A stretch of DNA of 64,000 nt from Nostocoides jenkinsii Ben 74 (GTDB taxonomy: Bacteria > Actinomycetota > Actinomycetes > Actinomycetales > Dermatophilaceae): the NCBI RefSeq assembly GCF_001046875.1, contig NZ_HF571038.1, forward strand, positions 1,686,139 through 1,750,138, given 5' to 3'. Positions 1 to 9,023 of this stretch are shown here, piece by piece; the stretch's first letter is position 1; each line of letters begins with the position of its first letter. A program made the position numbers and the translations under genes. A model generated the notes under the pieces. The model was given only the letters and a program-made list of their open reading frames with translations, was not told where the DNA came from and made no database searches.

Positions 1-10
1 AACGCGATCG

Positions 11-22
11 TTATCTTGAGCC
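11..22 (+). repeat. Left terminal inverted repeat of the recombinase-trio element
   Basis: TTATCTTGAGCC is the exact reverse complement of 3929-3940. It adjoins the CGATCG target sequence at 5-10. Confidence 0.85.
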
Positions 23-112
23 AGCTTCAGGGTGTCGTTGATGTAGCCGATGGCCTGGATCGGTCCCCCATCGTGCGTGCTGGACGTGCTTATCTGCAGC
101 CGTCCAGCAGGC

Positions 113-1228
113 ATGGTCGTGGGAGGTTCGGTGTTCGTTGCTCGAGTGGTGGTGTCCGGCTCGCGGCGTGAGTCGTGGACGGTGGTCGGTGAGGACGGGC
201 AGCTCGTGGAGCCGGCCGAGCGGTTCCTGTCGTTCTTGACCGATGCGGGACGGTCGCCGAACACGGTCAAGGCGTACGCCCATGACCTGAGGGACTGGTT
301 CGCCTTCCTCGCCGGTCGTGCGCTGGACTGGGCCGCGGTGTCGGTCGAGGACGTCGCGGCGTTCGTGGCGTGGCTGCGGCTGCCACCTTCAGCGCGTGGC
401 GCAGGGGTGGCGGTGCTGCCGCTGGGCGAGCATTGTTCGGCTGCGACGATCAACCGCAAGCTCGCGGCGGTCGGGTCGATGTACCAGCACGCGAGCCGGT
501 CCGGGCTTGCGGTGCATGCCGCGTTGAGCGTGTGGCGGCCTGCGGGCCGGCGGGGCGGGGCTCGCGGGTTCCTGCACCACGTGAGCAAGTCCAGGCCGGT
601 CGCCGCGCCGGTGGTGCGGGTCCGGGCGGGACGGCGCACACCGCGCACCCTCGACCGGCAGGAGGTCGAGGCGCTGATCGGGGCGTGCCAGCGGCGCCGG
701 GACCGGCTGCTGCTCGAGGTGCTCGCGAGCACTGGGATGCGAGTCGGTGAGGCGCTCGGGCTGCGGCATGAGGACTGGGACGCGGCCGAGCGGCAGGTGC
801 GGGTGATCGCCCGTGACAACGACAACCGGGCCCGGTCCAAATCGTTGGTCCCGCGGACGATCCCGGTCCCGGCCTCGCTGGTCCGGTGCTACGCCGACTA
901 CCTGATCGAGGAGTACGGCGAGCTCGACAGTGACTACGTCTTCGTCAATCTGTGGGGTGGGCGCGTCGGTTCACCGCTGAAGTACGCGGCGGTGTACGAC
1001 TTGGTCCGGCGGTTGCGTGCCCGGACCGGGATCGACTTCGACCCGCACTGGCTGCGGCACACGTACGCGACCGGGCTGTTGCGCTCCGGTGTGCCGGTCG
1101 AGGTCGTCTCCTCACTGCTGGGGCACGCGTCGGTGGCCACGACCTCGAGCACGTACGCGCACCTGACCGTGGCCGACACCCGGGCCGCGCTCACCCGTGC
1201 CGGTGTGCTGACCGAGGACGTGTCGTGA
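113..1228 (+). CDS. Tyrosine recombinase, first of the trio (TnpA-like)
   Basis: A site-specific recombinase of 371 residues that should cut and rejoin the element ends. An N-terminal SAM-like core-binding domain (about residues 35-130, with SPNTVKAYAHDL) is followed by the catalytic domain. The visible set is Arg210 (TGMRVGEALGL), a possible Lys243, His312 and Arg315 (HWLRH), His338 (LLGHAS) and nucleophile Tyr348 (SSTYAHL). An in-frame ATG at 50 would add 21 poorly conserved-looking residues, so the ATG at 113 is preferred; a GTG slightly downstream is also possible. The stop overlaps the GTG of the next gene by four bases. Confidence 0.85.
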   Translation: MVVGGSVFVARVVVSGSRRESWTVVGEDGQLVEPAERFLSFLTDAGRSPNTVKAYAHDLRDWFAFLAGRALDWAAVSVEDVAAFVAWLRLPPSARGAGVAVLPLGEHCSAATINRKLAAVGSMYQHASRSGLAVHAALSVWRPAGRRGGARGFLHHVSKSRPVAAPVVRVRAGRRTPRTLDRQEVEALIGACQRRRDRLLLEVLASTGMRVGEALGLRHEDWDAAERQVRVIARDNDNRARSKSLVPRTIPVPASLVRCYADYLIEEYGELDSDYVFVNLWGGRVGSPLKYAAVYDLVRRLRARTGIDFDPHWLRHTYATGLLRSGVPVEVVSSLLGHASVATTSSTYAHLTVADTRAALTRAGVLTEDVS

Positions 1229-3450
1229 CCTCGGCTATCGTGCTGCCGCTACCCACCGGCAGCGAGGCAGCGTGGACGGCTCGGGTCCGCATGGCGCTGC
1301 GGCCGGAGTTCGCGGCTGACCGGCTCGTGGTCGGCGTGAACGACCCGGCCTACTCCGCGGGGCCATGCCTGGTCGAAGGCTGTCAGCGGCTGGCGCGCGG
1401 GCACGGGATGTGCGCCGGGCACCACGCCCGGTGGGCCAAGGCGGGCCGGCCCGATGTGGACGAGTTCGTTGCGAGCACCGATCCGGGCTGGGCACGTCAG
1501 CGCCCGAACCGGGCTTGCCGGGTCGAGGCGTGCGGGTACGGGGTAGCACGAAAAGGTCTGTGCCAGTTACATGCTCAAGGGTGGGAACGTTCCGGGCGCC
1601 CCGACTTCGAGCAGTGGCTCGCCGCGGGGCCACCGCCGATCAAGGCGCCGGTCGCCGAGGCGTGCCACGTCCCGGGATGCTTGTTGTGGCCGCAAGCGGC
1701 CGGGCCGTTATGTCACGCCCACCACAGCACGTGGCGCGCGAACGGGCGCCCGGACCCGGTGGTGTTCGCTCGTGAGTTCGCCGCGCTCCGGGTTCCCTCG
1801 GACCAGGTGATCGTCCTGGCCCGGCTGCCTGAGCCGCTGCGCTGGGAGCTGGCCTACGTCATCCAGTGTCGGCACGACGAGCGTGCCAGCCGGACACCTC
1901 CGGAGGTCGTAGGGCGCCTCGTGTCGTTCCTGCTCGAGGCCGACGTTCCCAGCCTGCGCGACGGGGACGAGCGGTCCTGGCGTAAGGCGTTCACCGCGTC
2001 CGGGCGACGCGACAGCAACGGCCGTGGCCTGCTCGTGTACGCCCATCAACGGGTCGCCGACCTCGCCGCCGGCAGCGGCTGGGTGGCCGAGTACCCGCGC
2101 GAGGTATGGCAGCTGCGCCGGCTCGGCTATCCCGGCAACCTCACCCTCGACTTCACCCGGATCGCCCAGCCGTGGCTGCGTGAGGCGACCAAACGGTGGA
2201 CCCGGCAACGGCTGGCCACCGGTGTCGGGCTCGAGGCCGTCCGCCGCGGCCTGACCGCGGTGACCCGGCTCGCCGGCTACCTGCAGCAGGCACGGATCGA
2301 CGCTCCGCAGGCGCTCACCCGGGTCGTGCTCGAGGGCTACTTGGCCGACCTTTCCACCGGCGTCCCAACCGCCCACCGACGCCAGGTCCACATCGGGCAG
2401 CTGCGCGGTTTCCTCGAGGCCGTCCGGCAGCGGGGCTGGGCGCCGCTGCACCCGACCGCGGCCCTGTTCACCGACGACAACCCGCCCCGCCCGCAGCGCG
2501 GGCCGCGCGCGGTGGCCGAGCATGTGATGGCCCAGCTCGAGGCGCCGACCGCGATCGCGGCCTGGTCCGACCCTGCCGGGGCGGTGATCACCCTGATCCT
2601 GATCCGCTGCGGGCTGCGCGTCGGCGACGCGACCAGGCTGTCCTACGACTGCCTGGTCACCGACCCCAAAGGCGCGCCCTACCTGCGCTACGTCAACCAC
2701 AAGATGAACCGTGAGGCCCTCGTCCCCCTCGACGAGGAACTGCACACCCTGATTCGTGCCCAACAGGCACGCCTCACCGCCGAGGCCACCGCGCCGCCGG
2801 TGCTGTTCCCGCGGCCGACGAAGAACCCCGACCGGGCCATCCCGCTGAGCACCTCCACCTACCGGGCCGCGTTGTATCGGTGGCTCGAATCCCTCGACGT
2901 ACGAGACGAACACGCCCATCGCGTGCACTTGACCCCGCACCAGTGGAGGCACACCCTGGGCACTCGACTGATCAACCGGGACGTGCCCCAAGAGGTCGTG
3001 CGCCGCATCCTGGACCACGACTCGTCACAGATGACGGCCCACTACGCCAGGCTGCACGACGACACCGTCCGCCGGCACTGGGACGCCGCCCGCAAGGTCG
3101 ACATCACCGGCGCCGCCATCCCCAGCGAACCGGGCAGCCCGCTGGCCGACGCCGCCTGGACCGGTCACCGCCTCGCCGCCGCGACCCAGGCACTGCCCAA
3201 CGGGCACTGCGCCCTGCCGATCCACAAGGCATGTCCCCACGCCAACGCGTGCCTGACCTGCCCGATGTTCCTGACCACCGCGACCCACCTGCCCGCTCAC
3301 CGCGAGCACCGCGCCCAGGTCATCGAACTGATCACCCGCGCCGAGGCCCAAGGCCGGACCCGAGTGGCCCAGATGAACCAGGACGTGCTGAGCAACCTCG
3401 AGTCGATCATCACCGCGCTCGAACACCCCGAGGAGAACGATGAGAGCTGA
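1225..3450 (+). CDS. Tyrosine recombinase, second of the trio (TnpB-like), with Cys/His repeats
   Basis: A 741-residue recombinase starting at GTG in a GTGA overlap with the upstream stop. The catalytic part lies in the second half: RCGLRVGDATRLS with the first Arg, HQWRHTLGTRL with His/Arg, ILDHDSSQMTAHYARL with His and Tyr. A Cys-rich tail (GHC, CPHANACLTC) resembles Tn554 TnpB. The N-terminal 180 residues hold three diverged copies of a C-x4-C, then C-x2-H unit, each ending in GRPD (CLVEGC..CAGHH, CRVEAC..CQLH, CHVPGC..CHAHH); these look like zinc modules (inference). An in-frame start at 952 was rejected because it lies inside the first recombinase gene. Confidence 0.85.
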   Translation: MTSAIVLPLPTGSEAAWTARVRMALRPEFAADRLVVGVNDPAYSAGPCLVEGCQRLARGHGMCAGHHARWAKAGRPDVDEFVASTDPGWARQRPNRACRVEACGYGVARKGLCQLHAQGWERSGRPDFEQWLAAGPPPIKAPVAEACHVPGCLLWPQAAGPLCHAHHSTWRANGRPDPVVFAREFAALRVPSDQVIVLARLPEPLRWELAYVIQCRHDERASRTPPEVVGRLVSFLLEADVPSLRDGDERSWRKAFTASGRRDSNGRGLLVYAHQRVADLAAGSGWVAEYPREVWQLRRLGYPGNLTLDFTRIAQPWLREATKRWTRQRLATGVGLEAVRRGLTAVTRLAGYLQQARIDAPQALTRVVLEGYLADLSTGVPTAHRRQVHIGQLRGFLEAVRQRGWAPLHPTAALFTDDNPPRPQRGPRAVAEHVMAQLEAPTAIAAWSDPAGAVITLILIRCGLRVGDATRLSYDCLVTDPKGAPYLRYVNHKMNREALVPLDEELHTLIRAQQARLTAEATAPPVLFPRPTKNPDRAIPLSTSTYRAALYRWLESLDVRDEHAHRVHLTPHQWRHTLGTRLINRDVPQEVVRRILDHDSSQMTAHYARLHDDTVRRHWDAARKVDITGAAIPSEPGSPLADAAWTGHRLAAATQALPNGHCALPIHKACPHANACLTCPMFLTTATHLPAHREHRAQVIELITRAEAQGRTRVAQMNQDVLSNLESIITALEHPEENDES

Positions 3451-3841
3451 CAACAGCCGCCACCTCGCCAAGGCCGCCCGCTCCCGCGCGGAGCAGACCC
3501 GTCGCCGTGCCGTCAGCACCCTGCGGCACCTGGCCACCACCGAGCAGACCATCACGGTCAGCGTGCTCGCGCAGCGCGCCGGGGTATCCCGATCCTGGCT
3601 GTACACCCAGGCCGACCTGCTCGCCCAGATCCGCGCGGAACGCCCACGGCGGACGACAGTCCCTGCCGTGCCCGCCCGGCAGGCCGCCAGCGACAGCTCC
3701 CTCAGGCAACGCCTGCAACTCGCACACCAAAGGATCGGCGAACTGGAGGCCGACAACCAGCAACTGCGGCACGCCCTCGCCCAAGCCCTCGGCGACCAGC
3801 GCGCGCGACACGCCCGAGACCCACTCGAAAACCGCCCCTGA
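3440..3841 (+). CDS. DUF6262/TnpC-like accessory protein of the trio
   Basis: A basic protein of 133 residues starting at an ATG inside the end of the second recombinase (11-base overlap). It has a helix-turn-helix-like stretch (SVLAQRAGVSRSWLYTQ) followed by a predicted coiled coil (LQLAHQRIGELEADNQQL). In Tn554-type elements the third gene encodes a small non-catalytic protein that helps the two recombinases, and this size, position and fold match. There is no tyrosine recombinase signature, so it is a Tn554-style trio rather than three recombinases. Confidence 0.75.
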   Translation: MRADNSRHLAKAARSRAEQTRRRAVSTLRHLATTEQTITVSVLAQRAGVSRSWLYTQADLLAQIRAERPRRTTVPAVPARQAASDSSLRQRLQLAHQRIGELEADNQQLRHALAQALGDQRARHARDPLENRP

Positions 3842-3928
3842 CGACGAGCCCGGACACGCCCCCGAACACCCTCGTCCCGGACACGTCCAGCACGAAAAAC
3901 CGCAGGTCAAGGCACCAGCCCGGCCAGT

Positions 3929-3940
3929 GGCTCAAGATAA
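3929..3940 (-). repeat. Right terminal inverted repeat of the recombinase-trio element
   Basis: GGCTCAAGATAA is the inverse of 11-22 and is followed by the second CGATCG (3941-3946). The 87 bases between the tnpC-like stop and this repeat hold no gene; they contain two copies of CCCGGACACG that might be recombinase sites (inference). Confidence 0.85.
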
Positions 3941-3942
3941 CG

Positions 3943-4155
3943 ATCGAGTCGTTGAATGCCCGCTATCGGCGCGCGGTCATCGCCCGCGGGCACTTCCCCA
4001 CCGAACAGGCCGCCCTCAAGGTCCTCTACCTCGTGACCCGAGGGATGGACCCCAAAGGCACCGGTCAGGCACGATGGGCCATGCGCTGGAAGCCAGCGCT
4101 CAACGCGTTCGCCGTCACCTTCGCCGACCGCATGCCAGCAGCAGAGAACCTCTAA
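3943..4155 (+). pseudogene. IS256-family transposase, 3' fragment
   Basis: About 70 codons of the C-terminal end of an IS256-family (mutator-type) transposase: IESLNARYRRAV, then W-A-M-R-W-K-P-A-L-N-A-F and F-A-D-R-M near the stop. It lacks a start and the DDE catalytic core because the recombinase element inserted into the codons for N-A-I-E. The last bases of the 5' part (AACGCGATCG) are at 1-10, so the rest of the transposase should lie just left of the window. It cannot make an active enzyme. Confidence 0.85.
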
Positions 4156-4209
4156 CAATGAACGTCAGAACCACCGTTCGTCGGACAGACCCGTCCCCGC
4201 CCCGAACCT
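4156..4209 (+). mobile_element. Probable right end of the split IS256-type insertion sequence
   Basis: Between the transposase stop and the convergent nuclease gene, the sequence CGTTCGTCGGACAGACCC looks like an IS256-family terminal inverted repeat (judged from memory of the family; the matching left end is outside the window). The IS appears to abut the 3' end of the nuclease gene, so the last residues of that protein may have been altered by the insertion. Confidence 0.45.
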
Positions 4210-5952
4210 TCACGGACTTCCTGTCTTAACCCGGGCGGCGCGAGCCATATTGGGCAACTCACGACGCAAACTCTTATACGAATTCGGCAGGCTCGTTGCA
4301 GGGAGGCCTGACACAGCCTTCAGAAGTGCCTCTTGCGACTTGATCTTCTTGCTGTAGTTGACAAGAAGTTCGCGCTCCGTTCTTGCACCAACACCGATCT
4401 TGCAGTGGTGGAAGAGACGCTCACGCGGTTCCCGCGCCGCGACGAGATCAACCTCCAATGAGTATCGGAAGCAGAAGAACCCAACCCCCCGAAGCAATTG
4501 CATTGCTGCGGAGTGATTACCGTGGAGGTTCTTGAGGACATTGCCTCGCGCGGTTGCTTTGGGGAAGAGTTCCTCCAGTAGCGTCCCGGGCTTCGGGTTT
4601 GGGCTGTATTGGGGATAGCCCTGAGTGTCAAGACTCGTGCTTCGTTCTGGCCCGCGATAATGAAGGAAGTAGTCCTTGTCCACGACGTACGCAGACTGGA
4701 TGCCGAGGCCGCGCAGAAGGAAGAACATATAGTCGATCGATTCGACTCCGTCAAGGGAGATTACGCTCATGCCCAGCGACTCCATATCCTCGCCTGCGTC
4801 AGTCAGCAGCTGGGATACGACTGCAGCATCTATCGGGCTCTCCGTGACCACAACAAAGTCCGCGAACAGAAACTCCGAGTTCCGTCGCCGATGAAACTTG
4901 TAGTACTTGTCCCGATCCAGGCCGTGTGCCGTGAAGAATCCACTGCCAATCTGTGCCAGCTCTACCTCGAGGTCCCTTCGCTTGCCGCCTATCCTCCTGC
5001 AGAGCACGACATGCTCATGGTCAAGCGCATCGACAATTGTCGGAGAGTGCGTCGTAAATACCACTTGCAGGTTCACCTCGGTCAGACGTCGCATCAACTG
5101 CTTCTGCGCTTGAGGATGAAGGTTCTGTTCCGGCTCTTCGAAACCCAATATGAATGTGACGCCTCTAAGCTTAGCGAGGCTTGAATAGAGCGCGAAGACT
5201 GCCATGCTCTGCGTTCCGCTCCCGCTGTCGGAAAGGGGGAAGGGCTGACCCCCTTCCGAAACCGTGAGCTCCAGGTTCTGAAGCAGGAGCCGATAGTCAG
5301 GGGGCACTGAGTAACTTAGCGCGAACTGAAATGGTCCATCCAGCGGCGCGACTTGACGAAGTTGTTTCTCCAGGCCCTGAAGGGATCCCTTCTGCAGGGA
5401 CTTTCCCATTTTGGCGACCTGGGGGCTCATCCGGTCACGCTGTCGATTGCGCGTCACCCACTCCTCAACAGCGCGCGCCAAAAGTCCGCGGGATGGATCG
5501 TGAGCCACCTCGTGATCGCGGCGAACAGGAACCAAGGCAAAAGAGATGTGTTTCCCGAGTTCCTCATGAAGGTTCTGCGGCGCCGTAATCCACTTCCCCT
5601 TGACAAGAAGCTCCCACACTGGCGCTTTTTTGAATTTCAATCGCGCCCTCACTTCGCCCGCGCCGGGTTGGGAAGCAGGAACGTCCGCTCCGCCCAGACC
5701 CGTCATGGTGACTTCGATGACAGCTTGGGAAGTTCGGGTGAACGCATGTCTACCCGACTCGAAGTCAGCTCGCTCCTCCTCGAAGTTGAAGAATGCGTTG
5801 AGTGCTCGTAGCACCGTCGACTTGCCGGATCCGTTCTGACCCACCAGGGCAACGGTTTCGCCGAGTTCAATGTCAGCGCGACCTATGGCTCTGAACTTCT
5901 CGATTCTCAGTCGAGTAACACGCGCCTGAACATTCTCTCCACCGGCCTTCAT
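4210..5952 (-). CDS. OLD-family ATP-dependent nuclease (AAA ATPase plus TOPRIM)
   Basis: 580 residues. The N-terminal ABC-type ATPase has Walker A GQNGSGKS (38-45), a signature-like SDSGSGTQSM (241-250), Walker B FILGFEEPE (267-274) with the following LHP, and the switch THSP (301-304). The C-terminal TOPRIM domain has an acidic residue in VVTESPIDAA (Glu371) and the D-K-D pair in YVVDKDYF (425-427). The family cuts DNA using metals at the TOPRIM site under ATP control (overcoming-lysogenization-defect proteins, GajA of Gabija). It is the last gene of the five-gene operon, starting in an ATGA overlap with the upstream res-like gene. Its codon use is visibly more AT-rich than the rest of the window. 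No GajB-type helicase is beside it, so it is not a plain Gabija system. Confidence 0.8.
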   Translation of the reverse strand: MKAGGENVQARVTRLRIEKFRAIGRADIELGETVALVGQNGSGKSTVLRALNAFFNFEEERADFESGRHAFTRTSQAVIEVTMTGLGGADVPASQPGAGEVRARLKFKKAPVWELLVKGKWITAPQNLHEELGKHISFALVPVRRDHEVAHDPSRGLLARAVEEWVTRNRQRDRMSPQVAKMGKSLQKGSLQGLEKQLRQVAPLDGPFQFALSYSVPPDYRLLLQNLELTVSEGGQPFPLSDSGSGTQSMAVFALYSSLAKLRGVTFILGFEEPEQNLHPQAQKQLMRRLTEVNLQVVFTTHSPTIVDALDHEHVVLCRRIGGKRRDLEVELAQIGSGFFTAHGLDRDKYYKFHRRRNSEFLFADFVVVTESPIDAAVVSQLLTDAGEDMESLGMSVISLDGVESIDYMFFLLRGLGIQSAYVVDKDYFLHYRGPERSTSLDTQGYPQYSPNPKPGTLLEELFPKATARGNVLKNLHGNHSAAMQLLRGVGFFCFRYSLEVDLVAAREPRERLFHHCKIGVGARTERELLVNYSKKIKSQEALLKAVSGLPATSLPNSYKSLRRELPNMARAARVKTGSP

Positions 5953-8900
5953 GCTGTGACCAGCTGCATGAGCTCGGTGTAGTCGGTCACCACGTCGTAC
6001 TTGACGTCAGTCTTGTCGAGCGAGTTGAAGAACTTTCGGGCGCACTCGATCTTGGCGGTCTCGACCCCCTTGAGCTGGAGCGTCGACATCGAGCCCTTGG
6101 TCTCGGCGACGAAGTAGACGTGCTTGATCTTGGTGGTGTCGTCGCGGAAGGCGATGGCCCAGTCGGGGTTGTAGTCGCCGACGGGCGTCGGGATGGAGAA
6201 CCCACGCGGCAGCTTCGAGTAGACGACGACCTCGTCGCTGACGTCGAGCTTCTCGACGAACGACCGTTCCACCTTGGAGTCGGCGACGACGTACTCGTAC
6301 ACGCTCTTCTTCAGCTTGTCGCCAGCCTTTGAGAGGTCCTGAGCGGCCTGATTCTCGGTGAAGATCGACGAGTCGTAGCGGTGGTCGAGCGGGTCGTACG
6401 TCAGGTGCTCGACGATGACGGTCGCCTTCTGCTCGTTGATGAGGCGGGCCGCCTCCGTGATGAACTGTTCAGGGTTCTGCTTGAACTTGGCGAACGTGCC
6501 GGGGTTGATGTGGGTGAGGATCGCCGCGCAGGTCCGGCGGGTGAGCTGGGTCTTCTCCGCAATCTCGCCGAGCAGGTCGTACTTGACCGTGGACCCTGAC
6601 GAGACGGCGGAGTGCTCGACCTTCGTCTCGGACACCTTGAAGCCTGTGCCGGCTTCGAGCTGCTCTAGTTCGAGTCCGACGACCTGCTTGCCGGCTTCGA
6701 CGAGGTACTGCATGACGGTCACGTTCAGCGACTTGTCGAGGGTGCGGATGCAGTTCTTGATCAGCTCGTCGGAGTCGAACTCGACCTGGTAGACGGCCTT
6801 GTGATTGATGCGGCTCCAGAGCTCCTGGAACTCGCGCTTCTTGAAGTTCGCCTCATTGAAGGGGATCTTCTTTGGCTTGCGGCCATCGACTGGCTTGGGG
6901 ATGTCGAGGTAGAGCGCATCGACGAGTGGCCACACGAAGTCGATCATGGGCTTGAGCGCCTCAGCTGTGGGTGCTGCGAGGGTCCCGTCGGCGCGGGCGT
7001 CCTTGTACGCCTGCGTGACGAGGCCGTCGTCGTCAGTGTAGTCGTGACGAACCAGGTGATTGTAGAGAGACTGGGCGATTGACTTCTCCAGGACACTCGT
7101 CGTGCCGTCCGCGAGTTTGATTTGCTTGCCGGTGAAGTAGTCGACGCTGGCCTTGCGTGGGCGGGCCGACAGCGACTCGATGATCTCCTTCTGCAGGGCT
7201 GTGACGAAGTCGGTGTAGGACTCGTCGGTGACGACGGTCAGTTCGTTGATGTCGTGGACGGTGACCGGGTTGTCCATTCGCTCCCCGTGCTGGTCGACCG
7301 ACAGGCGGAGGCCGCGGCCGATCTCCTGCCGCCGGGTGGTGGTGTTGTCGCTCTTCTTGAGCATGCCCATCACGAACACGTTCGGGTTGTCCCACCCCTC
7401 ACGCAGCGCCGAGTGCGACCAGATGAATCGCACGGGCTCCTCGAACGACAGCAGCCGCTCCTTGTCCTTCAGGATCAGGTCGTACGCGTCGACGTCATCC
7501 GACTGCCCCGCGAAGTCACCGCGCGCAGCGATCTTGCCGTCGACGGATCGGCCGGTCCTCTTGTCGATCGAGAAGTACCCCTCGTGCGTCGAGCGCACAG
7601 GAATGGCTTCGACATGCTTGCGGTAGCGCTCGGCCGCGTCGTCGAGGTCCAGCTGGCCGAGGAAGTCGGCGAGCACTGCCTCGTACTCCTCCTCAAATAC
7701 GCGGGCGTACTCGCCGAGAGTGTCTTCGCGGTCGTAGTCGCGGTACTTGGCGACTTCGTCGATGAAGAAGAGCGACAGTGCCTTGATGCCCTGCGCAAAC
7801 AGCTGGCGCTCCTTGTCTAGGTGGGCGCGGATGACCTCGCGAATCTGGATGCGGCGCTTCTGGTCCTCGGCAACGTCCTGGGTCACCTCGCCGGCGCCAA
7901 TCATGTCGCCGTTGCTCAGCTCGACGATGTCGCGGTTCGCGTCGACATCGCGGATGAAGAGGCCCTTGTATGCCTCGATGCCGCCGGAGATGTCGTGCAG
8001 GTTCATGCCTTGGCTCAGCCGCTTGACCTGCCGCCTGATACCCTGAGCGGTTTGCACCTCAAGTTCGACGCGTGCCTTCGGGAAGTCCGCCCCCTTGCCT
8101 ACCTCCAGTCCGTCGACGTACAGGTACGCCGAGCTCCCGGCCAGGTGCTTGACGGTGATGCCGCGGACAGCGATCTTCTTGACGAGCTTCTGGTTGTAGG
8201 CGTCGATCGCGTCGAGCCGGTGGACCTTGGTGCGCTGGATCTTGTGTGTGGCCGAGTAGCGCAGCGCGAACAATGCGTTGAAGGCGGCGAGGGCCTCCAG
8301 CGACTTTGACGGCTTCTTCGCGTCGCCCTCAATCTTCTGCGGTTCGTCGATGATGAGGATCGGGCGGTTGGCTGCGATGACGTCGATGGGCTTCCGCGAT
8401 TGGAAGTCGTCGAGCACTTCGTAGATGCGGCGGGCGTCCTTGCCGGTGGCGTTGAAGGCCTGGATGTTGATGATCATCACCTGGACACCGGAGTCGGACG
8501 AGAAGCGCTCCACTTCGTGCAGACGCGATGAGTTGTAGATGAACGTCCGCGGCTTGGTGCCGTACAGCTGCTGGAAGTGCTCCGCGGTAACGTCGAAGGA
8601 CTTCTTCACGCCCTCGCGGATCGCGATGGACGGCACGACCACGATGTACTTCGACCAACCGTACCGCTTGTGCAGCTCCATGATCGTCTTGATGTAGACG
8701 TAGGTCTTCCCTGTGCCGGTCTCCATCTCGATATCGAGGTTGATCGGAGCCGCGGACTTCTTGACCGGGTCCTTGAGGTCCTTCACCAGTTCCAGTCCGC
8801 GCGCCCGTTGCACCCCATGCACATTCGTCAGGATCTGCAGCGGCGTCAGCGCGATCTCGGCGTTACGCAGACCAGCATCGTCCACCAAGGTCGGTGCGGC

Positions 8901-9020
8901 CGCCTTGCCGGGGTCCATCCGGTACTTCACGCCGTCCGCGTAGGGCTGACCAGAGAACACGTCGACGACGCCATCAACGGCGTCCGTCTGATACTGCTGG
9001 ACCTTGAACTGGAGCTTCAT
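5949..9020 (-). CDS. res: Type III restriction enzyme Res-like helicase-nuclease
   Basis: 1023 residues. Superfamily 2 motor motifs: Walker A METGTGKT (99-106), DEPQ (225-228), RYSATH (254-259), and motif VI RRQEIGRGLRL in the middle. Near the C-terminus P-D (952-953) and E-T-K (973-975) form a PD-(D/E)xK nuclease site (NPDWAI..VAETKG). Type III Res subunits have this layout and cut after ATP-driven communication between sites with their Mod partner, which is the gene immediately upstream (3-base gap). Length agrees with the family. The downstream OLD gene starts within its stop. Confidence 0.9.
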   Translation of the reverse strand: MKLQFKVQQYQTDAVDGVVDVFSGQPYADGVKYRMDPGKAAAPTLVDDAGLRNAEIALTPLQILTNVHGVQRARGLELVKDLKDPVKKSAAPINLDIEMETGTGKTYVYIKTIMELHKRYGWSKYIVVVPSIAIREGVKKSFDVTAEHFQQLYGTKPRTFIYNSSRLHEVERFSSDSGVQVMIINIQAFNATGKDARRIYEVLDDFQSRKPIDVIAANRPILIIDEPQKIEGDAKKPSKSLEALAAFNALFALRYSATHKIQRTKVHRLDAIDAYNQKLVKKIAVRGITVKHLAGSSAYLYVDGLEVGKGADFPKARVELEVQTAQGIRRQVKRLSQGMNLHDISGGIEAYKGLFIRDVDANRDIVELSNGDMIGAGEVTQDVAEDQKRRIQIREVIRAHLDKERQLFAQGIKALSLFFIDEVAKYRDYDREDTLGEYARVFEEEYEAVLADFLGQLDLDDAAERYRKHVEAIPVRSTHEGYFSIDKRTGRSVDGKIAARGDFAGQSDDVDAYDLILKDKERLLSFEEPVRFIWSHSALREGWDNPNVFVMGMLKKSDNTTTRRQEIGRGLRLSVDQHGERMDNPVTVHDINELTVVTDESYTDFVTALQKEIIESLSARPRKASVDYFTGKQIKLADGTTSVLEKSIAQSLYNHLVRHDYTDDDGLVTQAYKDARADGTLAAPTAEALKPMIDFVWPLVDALYLDIPKPVDGRKPKKIPFNEANFKKREFQELWSRINHKAVYQVEFDSDELIKNCIRTLDKSLNVTVMQYLVEAGKQVVGLELEQLEAGTGFKVSETKVEHSAVSSGSTVKYDLLGEIAEKTQLTRRTCAAILTHINPGTFAKFKQNPEQFITEAARLINEQKATVIVEHLTYDPLDHRYDSSIFTENQAAQDLSKAGDKLKKSVYEYVVADSKVERSFVEKLDVSDEVVVYSKLPRGFSIPTPVGDYNPDWAIAFRDDTTKIKHVYFVAETKGSMSTLQLKGVETAKIECARKFFNSLDKTDVKYDVVTDYTELMQLVTA

Positions 9021-9023
9021 CGG

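Larger units (their letters stand above)
11..3940 (+). mobile_element. Recombinase-trio transposon (Tn554/RIT-like), complete
   Basis: Both ends can be read. The left end begins TTATCTTGAGCC (11-22) and the right end is its exact inverse, GGCTCAAGATAA (3929-3940). Each end is flanked outward by CGATCG (5-10 and 3941-3946), a 6-bp target duplication or crossover sequence; because it is palindromic, the exact break cannot be fixed. Removing the element joins AACGCGATCG to AGTCGTTGAAT and restores the IS256 transposase reading N-A-I-E-S-L-N. Inside lie three overlapping plus-strand genes, two tyrosine recombinases and a small DUF6262/TnpC-like protein, and no cargo gene. Family names come from domain knowledge; the ends and target come from direct reading. 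Confidence 0.85.

Noticed and set aside
40-45. GATGTA, the Tn554 core word, near the left end
   Set aside because: Internal to the element, not at its border; the real ends are the inverted repeats at 11-22 and 3929-3940.
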